Source: an uncultured Bacteroidota bacterium
Lineage (GTDB): Bacteria > Bacteroidota > Bacteroidia > NS11-12g > UBA955
Direction: 5' to 3'
Assembly: GCA_903879775.1 (NCBI GenBank)
Contig: CAIRMY010000049.1
Span: forward strand, 1 to 14,621
DNA length: 14,621 nucleotides
The stretch's first letter is position 1. Each line of letters starts with the position of its first letter. The notes beneath the pieces were generated by a model that was not told where the DNA came from, did no database searches, and was given only the letters and a program-made list of their open reading frames with translations. The position numbers and the translations under genes are program-made. Below, one piece after another: positions 1 to 5,685 of this stretch.

Positions 1-102
1 ACCATAAGGCTCAAGGCTGTTATGATCTACACCAATTTCTTCGGCGATTTGCGTGATAGGCTTTAAATTAGCCTGTTGTGCAATTTCTATGTCACTAAGC
101 AT
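1..102 (-). CDS. fhs: formate--tetrahydrofolate ligase, N-terminal fragment (runs off left edge)
   Basis: Only the first 34 codons are present. The enzyme uses ATP to join formate to tetrahydrofolate, giving 10-formyl-THF for purine and one-carbon metabolism in the cytoplasm. The visible N-terminus (MLSDIEIAQQANLKPITQIA, then an EEIGV..NSLEPYG stretch) matches the well-conserved opening of Fhs proteins, which typically reads (S)DIEIAQ..KLKPI.EIA..LG......PYGK. The ATG at 102-100 is the start: the same frame meets a TAA four codons upstream, with no other start codon between. The nucleotide-binding and catalytic parts lie outside the window. Identification rests on a short but distinctive stretch. 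Confidence 0.85.
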   Translation of the reverse strand, partial: MLSDIEIAQQANLKPITQIAEEIGVDHNSLEPYG

Positions 103-161
103 CCTGCTAAATTAGGTTAAAATGTAGTGAACTTCAAAATTTTAACAGATGAAAGTAAGAG

Positions 162-186
162 ATTTTTTAAAAATAACCTTTGGTTA
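162..186 (-). terminator. weak candidate terminator after the metallophosphoesterase
   Basis: On the minus strand, TAACC-AAA-GGTTA (186-174) forms a 5-bp stem with a 3-nt loop. A T5A6 run follows at 173-163. It lies just downstream of the phosphoesterase stop. The stem is short and the T run is interrupted, so termination here is only a possibility. Confidence 0.3.
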
Positions 187-214
187 ATTGTTTAAATTCA
201 CTGCAAAATTCTGC

Positions 215-1150
215 TTAATTCCATTGATAATGATAGATTTCTCTTTCTGAAGTTCCATCATCATAAAAGTTCATCACAATAAATGCAGGCGGAAATTGCT
301 GATATTCACCTTTCCACCATCCACCAGAAACTGCACCATTGCAATAATAGTCAGTGCCTAAATAATTTACATGGTCAATTAAATGGATATGTCCACTCAA
401 GCAGGCTTTTTCATTTCCATTTAAGTGAAATAAGTCTTTTAAAATATGAGAATCGGCGTGTAGTGCATTGTCGGGAACAAACCAATTGTTTTTATCATGC
501 TTAATATTGTCAAACATGCTACAAATTGAGATAATGGGTATGTGAGACACTACGAAGATAAAATCATTTTTATTCGTATTTGTGAGTTCACTTTGTAACC
601 AACTGAGTTGCTCATCATCTAATTTCCCATAATACCCTGGTATTGTATTTCTCATATGAATACTATCTAAAACAATCATTTTCCAATTGTCTTTTTTTAT
701 AGAATAGTATTTTTTGTTCATTTGGTATTCTTCGCAAGCCCATAATTTTCCATCATCTTTATTTGTTCCCGGTATGGCCCAACCAAATAAATCGTGATTT
801 CCAATGCAATGATGAATTGGTAAACTGTTATTGTGGTTTAATACAGAATGAAATGCACTCCATTGAGATTTTACTTTAGATTTACTCAATGCAACGGCAT
901 TCATGATGGCGTCACCGCCATTAACAATAAAATCGACTTTGTCTTTCAAATCATTCACTGCACACAATGCTTTTTCAAATCCTTTCATCGAAATTTTCTC
1001 GTTGTGAACATGAATGTCGGTAAGATGTGCAACTCTTAAAACGCGTTTGCGTTTTGGCACATTTGCAGTAGGTATTTTAGCCTGAATTTCTGTGATTAAA
1101 CCAGACGCCGCTGTTAATCCAATTGTTGCAAGGAAGTTTTTTCGATTCAT
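215..1150 (-). CDS. exported calcineurin-like metallophosphoesterase
   Basis: A 311-residue protein of the calcineurin-like phosphoesterase superfamily (dinuclear metal hydrolases of phosphomono- and diesters); the substrate cannot be told. The family motifs appear in order: D45-x-H47 in HLTDIHVH, GGD80, GNHD (N118, H119), SHIP with H203, and SGHIH with H254 and H256. All expected metal ligands are therefore present. The N-terminus MNRKNFLATIGLTAASG resembles Bacteroidota export signals of the (R/K)RxFL type, but with RK instead of RR. It could be a Tat-like or Sec signal with no lipobox Cys. I start at ATG 1150 because it yields this signal. An in-frame ATG at 1183 would add 11 residues (MATAHLHCHLS) with no signal character. 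Both ATGs sit in a perfect inverted repeat. The gene lies alone between two possible terminators. Confidence 0.88.
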   Translation of the reverse strand: MNRKNFLATIGLTAASGLITEIQAKIPTANVPKRKRVLRVAHLTDIHVHNEKISMKGFEKALCAVNDLKDKVDFIVNGGDAIMNAVALSKSKVKSQWSAFHSVLNHNNSLPIHHCIGNHDLFGWAIPGTNKDDGKLWACEEYQMNKKYYSIKKDNWKMIVLDSIHMRNTIPGYYGKLDDEQLSWLQSELTNTNKNDFIFVVSHIPIISICSMFDNIKHDKNNWFVPDNALHADSHILKDLFHLNGNEKACLSGHIHLIDHVNYLGTDYYCNGAVSGGWWKGEYQQFPPAFIVMNFYDDGTSEREIYHYQWN

Positions 1151-1193
1151 CGATAAATGACAATGCAAATGTGCAGTTGCCATTTATCGATGA
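1147..1193. repeat. perfect 13-bp inverted repeat covering the phosphoesterase start codon
   Basis: TCATCGATAAATG at 1147-1159 and CATTTATCGATGA at 1181-1193 are exact reverse complements separated by 21 nt. In the phosphoesterase mRNA (minus strand) the second arm contains the chosen ATG (1150-1148) and the first contains the alternative ATG (1183-1181). It could act as an RNA hairpin hiding the start or as a DNA operator; which one cannot be decided from sequence. Confidence 0.7.
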
Positions 1194-1223
1194 TAAAAGC
1201 ATATTCTTATTAAATCATTATTG

Positions 1224-1268
1224 ATTGAAGTAAAAATGAAGCCTATGTTTTCTTAGGCTTACTTCAAT
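1224..1268 (-). terminator. stem-loop downstream of the decarboxylase gene
   Basis: An inner stem AAGCCTA (1239-1245) / TAGGCTT (1254-1260) has an 8-nt loop. It is extended outward by ATTGAAGTA (1224-1232) / TACTTCAAT (1260-1268), leaving a small bulge. It begins 20 bases past the stop codon of the minus-strand decarboxylase and before the phosphoesterase, where a terminator is expected. The downstream side is AT-rich but has no clean T run, so efficiency is uncertain. Confidence 0.5.
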
Positions 1269-1288
1269 GTAATGTGATAGTCAATTTT

Positions 1289-2056
1289 TTATTCTGTAAC
1301 TTCAAAATTTACAGATCCTAAACTTTCAATTTTTGTTGAAATTGTCTGATTGGGTTTGATAAAAGCTGCAGAAGTTGCTGCACCAGCCATGATGTACATG
1401 CCTGCTTTGATGGGTTGGTTGTATTGATGCGCCAAACGGGTTGCAGCTGCTAAAGATTTCCATGGATCACCTAAAATGTCATTTGAATTACCTGTTTCAA
1501 CCACTTCGCCATCAATGAGTAAATCAATTTTTAAATCGCCAATTGGCGTATTCACTGGAAACCAATCACCAACCACAAATCCAATTGATGAACAATTGTC
1601 GGCAATCACATCTTCCAATGAGAATTTAAAATTCTTGTAACGTGAATCGATGATTTCAATTGCACCCGCCACGCCACTTACGTAATCCTTAACTTGATTT
1701 TCATCTAAAACGCCTTCAATGTCCCTCGAAATCATAAAGCAAATTTCAGGTTCAACCCTTGGATGTATGTATTTAGAAAAGTTTGTTTTTCCGTGATTTA
1801 GAATCAGCATTGAGCTTGTTAATCGACCCCAAATCATATCGTGTACACCCATTTGCTTCATTTTCGCCTCTGAGGTAAATCCCATTTTAAGTCCAATTAA
1901 CGTTTCACCTTCGCTGAAACGGTGTTGAATTGCAAGTTCTTGAATGTTGTAAGCGTCTGACAATGAGATTGTGTGGCTTAAGCTAATTTGTTCAATTTCA
2001 TTTGCGTTGATAGCAGCCAAATGAATCTCTTCTGCAATTTTCTCAATGGTTTTCAT
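1289..2056 (-). CDS. dmpH: 4-oxalocrotonate (2-oxo-3-hexenedioate) decarboxylase
   Basis: A 255-aa cytoplasmic metalloenzyme of the XylI/DmpH branch of the hydratase/decarboxylase (FAH-like) family. It decarboxylates 2-oxo-3-hexenedioate to 2-hydroxypenta-2,4-dienoate. Decarboxylase-type signatures are clear: GLKMGFTSEAKMKQMG near residues 55-70, IHPRVEPEI (98-105), and EIIDSRYKNFKF (134-145) followed by ADNCSS. The likely metal ligands E102, E104 and E134 and the conserved K57 are present. These motifs separate it from the hydratase encoded next door, which is a paralogue. Start: ATG 2056 gives MKTIEKIAEE at the usual family length (DmpH about 264 aa). The open frame continues 30 codons further upstream, but that would overlap the divergent gene. 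It is transcribed away from its pathway partners; the known family forms a complex with the hydratase. Confidence 0.92.
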   Translation of the reverse strand: MKTIEKIAEEIHLAAINANEIEQISLSHTISLSDAYNIQELAIQHRFSEGETLIGLKMGFTSEAKMKQMGVHDMIWGRLTSSMLILNHGKTNFSKYIHPRVEPEICFMISRDIEGVLDENQVKDYVSGVAGAIEIIDSRYKNFKFSLEDVIADNCSSIGFVVGDWFPVNTPIGDLKIDLLIDGEVVETGNSNDILGDPWKSLAAATRLAHQYNQPIKAGMYIMAGAATSAAFIKPNQTISTKIESLGSVNFEVTE

Positions 2057-2061
2057 AATTG

Positions 2062-2092
2062 CAAAGAAAGTGCATTTATTTTTACCATCAAA
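2062..2092 (-). promoter_or_regulatory. candidate promoter for the decarboxylase, near-leaderless
   Basis: Read on the minus strand, TTTG (2092-2089), a 19-nt spacer and TTTCTTTG (2069-2062) resemble the Bacteroidota -33 TTTG / -7 TAnnTTTG promoter, with one mismatch in the -7 box. Transcription would begin at or next to the ATG at 2056, giving almost no leader. This is motif resemblance only. Confidence 0.35.
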
Positions 2093-2109
2093 TTTCATCT
2101 TTACAGATG

Positions 2110-2117
2110 TACCTTTG
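2110..2117 (+). promoter_or_regulatory. candidate -7 box for the hydratase-dehydrogenase-aldolase operon
   Basis: TACCTTTG matches the Bacteroidota -7 consensus TAnnTTTG exactly and ends 9 nt before the first ATG of the hydratase, so the leader would be very short. No clear TTTG -33 box is found at the expected distance. Confidence 0.35.
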
Positions 2118-2126
2118 AAGCGTTTT

Positions 2127-2915
2127 ATGATGCAACAAGATAACATAAATGAGGCTGCTGCGCAATTAAGAAATGCACAGCAAAATTACCTTCCTTGTTC
2201 GCCAATTCGCGAACTAATTGGTGAAAGCGATATTGAAACTGCGTATGCCATTCAAAAAGTAAACGTGGATTTTCGTTTGCAAAATGGAGCAACTCGAGTT
2301 GGTGCTAAAATTGGTTTGACATCTCTTGCTGTTCAAAAACAGTTGGGTGTTGATCAACCCGATTTTGGAATTTTATTTGCCGATACACAAGTTCAAAATG
2401 GTGGTGAAATTTCCATTAAAGAAATTCTTCAGCCAAAAGCCGAAGCAGAAATTGCCTTCGTATTAAAGTCTGATCTTCCCAATTCTAATTACACAGAATC
2501 AGACATTTTAAATGCCACTGAATATGTTTGTGGTGCCATTGAAATTGTTGGTTCTAGGGTTGAAAATTGGAATATTCGCATCACCGATACTGTTGCCGAT
2601 AATGCTTCTGCAAGTCATTTTGTATTGGGCGATGAAAAGTATAATCCAACAGATGTTGACATGGTTGGTTGTAAAATGTCCCTCATGAAAAACAATGAAG
2701 TTGTTTCTGAGGGAAGTGGGGCGGCTTGCATGGGTTCACCAGTGGCTGCTGTAGTTTGGTTGGCGAATACAATGAGCAATTTGGGTACCCCGTTGCAAAG
2801 TGGAGATATCATTCTTTCAGGTGCTTTGGGTCCTATGAGCGCCGCTGTTGCTGGCGATTATTTTGTTGCACATATTGAAGGATTCGGAAATGTTTCATTT
2901 AAAATGACTGAATAA
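2127..2915 (+). CDS. dmpE: 2-oxopent-4-enoate hydratase
   Basis: A 262-aa hydratase of the XylJ/DmpE/MhpD type. It adds water to 2-hydroxypenta-2,4-dienoate to give 4-hydroxy-2-oxovalerate. Supporting motifs are GAKIGLTSLAVQKQLGV (59-75), QPDFG (77-81), LQPKAEAEIAF (101-111) and the ADNAS segment (157-161). E106, E108 and E139 fall where MhpD-type enzymes bind their divalent metal. The QPDFG motif and GSRVENW region are hydratase-like, whereas the divergent paralogue has the decarboxylase versions. Start: two adjacent ATGs at 2127 and 2130; the second has an A at -3 and could be the true one. The frame opens upstream at 2046 but that stretch lies within the divergent gene's promoter and start. 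Its TAA abuts the ATG of the dehydrogenase, marking the first gene of a three-gene operon in pathway order. Confidence 0.93.
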   Translation: MMQQDNINEAAAQLRNAQQNYLPCSPIRELIGESDIETAYAIQKVNVDFRLQNGATRVGAKIGLTSLAVQKQLGVDQPDFGILFADTQVQNGGEISIKEILQPKAEAEIAFVLKSDLPNSNYTESDILNATEYVCGAIEIVGSRVENWNIRITDTVADNASASHFVLGDEKYNPTDVDMVGCKMSLMKNNEVVSEGSGAACMGSPVAAVVWLANTMSNLGTPLQSGDIILSGALGPMSAAVAGDYFVAHIEGFGNVSFKMTE

Positions 2916-3857
2916 ATGACAAAGAAATTTAAAGCTGCCATTATTGGTTCTGGAAATATTGGAACCGATTTAATGATTAAAATATTGAGAACTGGGAAGC
3001 ATTTAGAAATGGGTGCTTTTGTGGGGATAGATCCTGAATCTGATGGATTGGCAAGGGCACAAAGGATGGGTGTGCCAATAACTCATGAAGGCATTGATGG
3101 CCTTTTGAATATGGAGAATTGGGGCGAAATCGATTTTATTTTCGATGCCACATCTGCAAAGGCCCATCTCGTAAATTACGAAAAAATTAGCAAATTTCCA
3201 AATAAAAGGGTGATTGACTTGACCCCAGCGGCCATTGGTCCTTTTTTGGTGCCACCGGTGAACTTTGCCGATTTACATGATGTTCCAAATGTGAACATGG
3301 TAACATGTGGCGGACAGGCAACCATTCCAATGATTGCAGCGGTTTCGAGGGTTGCAAAAGTTCACTATGGTGAAATTGTGGCTTCAATTGCTTCTAAATC
3401 GGCTGGTCCTGGAACCCGTGCGAATATCGATGAGTTCACTGAAACCACTGCCCATGCCATTGAAAAAGTGGGTGGTGCAACCAAAGGAAAGGCAATTATT
3501 GTGTTGAATCCTGCTGAACCGCCACTGGTTATGCGCGATACCGTGTTTACCCTCAGCGATATGGCAAGCCAAGAAGATATCATCAAGAGCATCCACGAGA
3601 TGGTTGCCGAAGTTCAAAAATATGTGCCAGGATATCAATTGCACCAAGAGGTTCAATTTGAAGTGATTCCGAAAGAAAATCCAGTTTTTGTTGAGGGACT
3701 TGGTCACGTGCATGGTCTAAAAACCATGGTGTTGTTGCAAGTGAGGGGTGCGGGGCATTATTTGCCAGAATACGCGGGTAATTTAGATATTATGACAAGT
3801 GCGGCCTTAGCCACTGCTGAAAGAATGGCAGCGAATATGAAGGGAGAAACAATTTGA
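2916..3857 (+). CDS. dmpF: acetaldehyde dehydrogenase (acetylating)
   Basis: A 313-aa CoA-acylating aldehyde dehydrogenase of the DmpF/XylQ/MhpF/BphJ family. It oxidises acetaldehyde with NAD+ and CoA to acetyl-CoA. The N-terminus has a Rossmann NAD-binding loop, IIGSGNIGTDLM (9-20). The catalytic cysteine is C131 in MVTCGGQAT, and the SAGPGTRANIDEFTETTA region follows. Length is normal for the family. It starts immediately after the hydratase stop with no spacer, and its TGA overlaps the aldolase ATG by one base (TGATG), so the three genes are likely translationally coupled. In the known family the dehydrogenase and aldolase form a complex that channels toxic acetaldehyde through a tunnel; the tight coupling fits that. 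Confidence 0.95.
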   Translation: MTKKFKAAIIGSGNIGTDLMIKILRTGKHLEMGAFVGIDPESDGLARAQRMGVPITHEGIDGLLNMENWGEIDFIFDATSAKAHLVNYEKISKFPNKRVIDLTPAAIGPFLVPPVNFADLHDVPNVNMVTCGGQATIPMIAAVSRVAKVHYGEIVASIASKSAGPGTRANIDEFTETTAHAIEKVGGATKGKAIIVLNPAEPPLVMRDTVFTLSDMASQEDIIKSIHEMVAEVQKYVPGYQLHQEVQFEVIPKENPVFVEGLGHVHGLKTMVLLQVRGAGHYLPEYAGNLDIMTSAALATAERMAANMKGETI

Positions 3858-4867
3858 TGAAAAAGCTTTATATACAAGATGTTACATTGAGGGATGGACA
3901 ACATGCCATTCGACATCAATATAGCAAAGAGCAAATGTTGAACATTGCAATAGCATTAGACAATGCGAAAGTGGATGCCATTGAAGTGGCTCATGGCGAT
4001 GGATTGGCAGGTGGAAGTTTTAACTATGGTTTTGGCGCACATACCGATTGGGAATGGCTAGAAACAGTGGCTTCAAATCTTAAACATGCAAAACTCACAA
4101 CTTTGTTGCTGCCTGGAATTGGAACCATTGATGATTTGAAGCGTGCAAGGGCTCTTGGTGTTGAATCTGTTCGTGTGGCTACACATTGCACAGAGGCCGA
4201 TATTGCAGCTCAGCATATTGCTGCGGCAAAAGACCTTGGAATGGATGTTGGCGGCTTTTTAATGATGTCGCATATGAACGATCCAATCAATTTGGCAAAA
4301 CAAGCAAAATTGATGGAAAGTTATGGCGCAGACTGTGTGTATGTGACCGATTCAGCGGGTGCATTGCTTATGGATGGCGTTGCCGATAGGGTAAAAGCAT
4401 TTAAAGATATTTTGAATGCCGAAACAGAGGTGGGAATTCATTGTCACCACAATTTAAGTTTAGGCGTTGCAAATACCATTGTTGCTATGCAACATGGGGC
4501 CAATAGACTTGATGCTTCTTTGGCAGGGATGGGCGCCGGTGCTGGAAATGCCCCGTTGGAAGTGTTAATTGCCGTATTGAATAAAATGGATGCAGAACAC
4601 GGTTGTGATTTGTATGCCTTGATGGATGCTGCCGATGATTTAATTAGACCATTGCAAGTTCGCCCTGTTAGAGTTGATCGAGAAACTTTGTCGTTAGGCT
4701 ATGCTGGTGTATATTCAAGTTTCTTATTGCATGCTGAAAAGGCAGGTCAAAGATATGGTATAGACACAAGGAGTATTTTGGAGGAATTGGGAAATCGTAA
4801 AATGGTTGGCGGGCAAGAAGATATGATTGTTGATGTTGCCTTAGATATGTTGAATTCTCAGAAATAG
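3857..4867 (+). CDS. dmpG: 4-hydroxy-2-oxovalerate aldolase
   Basis: A 336-aa class II (metal-dependent) aldolase of the DmpG/XylK/MhpE/BphI family. It cleaves 4-hydroxy-2-oxovalerate to pyruvate and acetaldehyde. The HMGL-like TIM barrel opens with DVTLRDGQHAIRHQY, where R12, D13 and H16 are the expected active-site residues. GIHCHHNL supplies metal ligands H195 and H197, and Y286 (GYAGVYSS) corresponds to the conserved tyrosine of the C-terminal communication domain. The numbering runs a constant five residues below DmpG as I recall it, suggesting an intact enzyme with a shorter N-terminus. Start: ATG 3857, sharing its A with the preceding TGA. A TTG one codon upstream (3854) is not needed. 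Acetaldehyde is passed to the dehydrogenase encoded just upstream. Confidence 0.95.
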   Translation: MKKLYIQDVTLRDGQHAIRHQYSKEQMLNIAIALDNAKVDAIEVAHGDGLAGGSFNYGFGAHTDWEWLETVASNLKHAKLTTLLLPGIGTIDDLKRARALGVESVRVATHCTEADIAAQHIAAAKDLGMDVGGFLMMSHMNDPINLAKQAKLMESYGADCVYVTDSAGALLMDGVADRVKAFKDILNAETEVGIHCHHNLSLGVANTIVAMQHGANRLDASLAGMGAGAGNAPLEVLIAVLNKMDAEHGCDLYALMDAADDLIRPLQVRPVRVDRETLSLGYAGVYSSFLLHAEKAGQRYGIDTRSILEELGNRKMVGGQEDMIVDVALDMLNSQK

Positions 4868-4872
4868 ATTAA

Positions 4873-4930
4873 ATGTGTGTATTTCGTTGGACATTGTATG
4901 CTGTTCGTCGATTTTTATAAATATACACAT
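4873..4930. repeat. imperfect stem-loop between the aldolase operon and the lipoprotein gene
   Basis: ATGTGTGTATTT (4873-4884) pairs with AAATATACACAT (4919-4930): 12 pairs, one of them G-U, around a 34-nt loop. It lies six bases past the aldolase stop codon and upstream of the lipoprotein promoter. No T run follows, so it may be a weak terminator, an operator or chance in AT-rich DNA. Confidence 0.4.
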
Positions 4931-4942
4931 CCCTTGAAACGT

Positions 4943-4950
4943 TATTTTTG
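4943..4950 (+). promoter_or_regulatory. candidate -7 box for the OmpA-like lipoprotein
   Basis: TATTTTTG matches TAnnTTTG exactly, 18 nt before the ATG at 4969. That predicts a leader of roughly a dozen bases. No good TTTG -33 box is seen at about 19 nt upstream. Its position in a clear gap between unrelated genes supports a separate promoter here. Confidence 0.45.
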
Positions 4951-4968
4951 CAAACAATTATATAGATC

Positions 4969-5616
4969 ATGAAGACTCAATTATTCGCGAAGGTTGCACC
5001 ATTTTTTGTAGGTGCTTTATTTTTAACAAGTTGTATTAGTTCTCAGGAAGCATACAACAAGTCTAAATTGTCTGGTTTTGTGTCTAATCAAACGACAGAT
5101 TTGATTCGAAAGAATGCGGCCCCAGTGACTGATAATTCTAACTTAAATAAAACCGTTGCTGAACATACTGAAAAAATTCAAGCATTGGATGCCGATAATT
5201 CAAAAGCACGCGCAATGGTTGCGGAACTCGAAAAAGGGTTGAGTGAGTTGGAAGCCATGGAAAAGGAATCTAAAATGGAATTTGAAAGATCAAATACCTC
5301 TGTTGTTTTCTTCGATTTAGGTTCTGCTAATTTAACCGCAAACGCAATGCAAGAGTTGTACCGTTGGAAATCTGCAATGGATCAGGGAGCTACGCATTAT
5401 AATTTTACAGTTTCAATTTTTGCTTCTGCCGATAAATCAGGAAGTAAAAAAGTAAACGATAAATTGCGTGCTGATAGAGCTAACGCTGTGAAGAATTTCA
5501 TTGTGAATGTTTTAGGATATAAAGGTGAAGTCACTGTTGCAACTGATCAACCGGCTTTTTCTAAAGTGAACGACATCGACCGTCGTGCCATTTTAACAGT
5601 GAATTGTAAAGATTAA
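4969..5616 (+). CDS. OmpA-like peptidoglycan-associated lipoprotein
   Basis: A 215-aa outer-envelope protein. The signal peptide ends in a lipobox LTSC with C22 as the lipidated residue. The following ISSQ has no acidic surface-export signal, so it probably faces the periplasm. Residues about 57-107 are rich in heptad-like Leu/Ala/Glu/Lys and probably form a coiled coil. The C-terminal half is a divergent OmpA-like domain: FFDLGSANLTANAMQEL (114-130), then ADKSGSKKVNDKLRADRANAV (154-174). D155 and R170 sit where OmpA domains hold the peptidoglycan diaminopimelate. Likely role: tethering outer membrane to cell wall, inferred from the fold. It stands between two unrelated blocks with its own promoter and a strong terminator, so it is likely monocistronic. 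The exact family was not recognised. Confidence 0.8.
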   Translation: MKTQLFAKVAPFFVGALFLTSCISSQEAYNKSKLSGFVSNQTTDLIRKNAAPVTDNSNLNKTVAEHTEKIQALDADNSKARAMVAELEKGLSELEAMEKESKMEFERSNTSVVFFDLGSANLTANAMQELYRWKSAMDQGATHYNFTVSIFASADKSGSKKVNDKLRADRANAVKNFIVNVLGYKGEVTVATDQPAFSKVNDIDRRAILTVNCKD

Positions 5617-5640
5617 TCAATCATTTAAGAGTTTATATCA

Positions 5641-5666
5641 GGGGCTGGTTTACCAGCCCCTTTTTT
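5641..5666 (+). terminator. strong intrinsic terminator after the lipoprotein gene
   Basis: GGGGCTGG-TTTA-CCAGCCCC (5641-5660) is a perfect 8-bp GC-rich stem with a 4-nt loop, followed directly by six T residues (5661-5666). It starts 24 bases after the lipoprotein stop codon. It is the clearest terminator in the window. Its T run ends only 19 nt before the first ATG of the GH92 gene. Confidence 0.95.
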
Positions 5667-5685
5667 GTTTATATTCGTAATTTAT

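Noticed and set aside
2046..2126. Upstream extension of the hydratase reading frame (and of the decarboxylase frame to 2146), which would make the two genes overlap head to head
   Set aside because: The extra residues do not resemble the family, family lengths fit the internal ATGs, and the shared stretch contains the promoter-like boxes.
5665..5685. TTG start for the GH92 gene at 5665
   Set aside because: It lies within the T run of the terminator, and the ATG pair at 5686/5689 gives a normal signal peptide.
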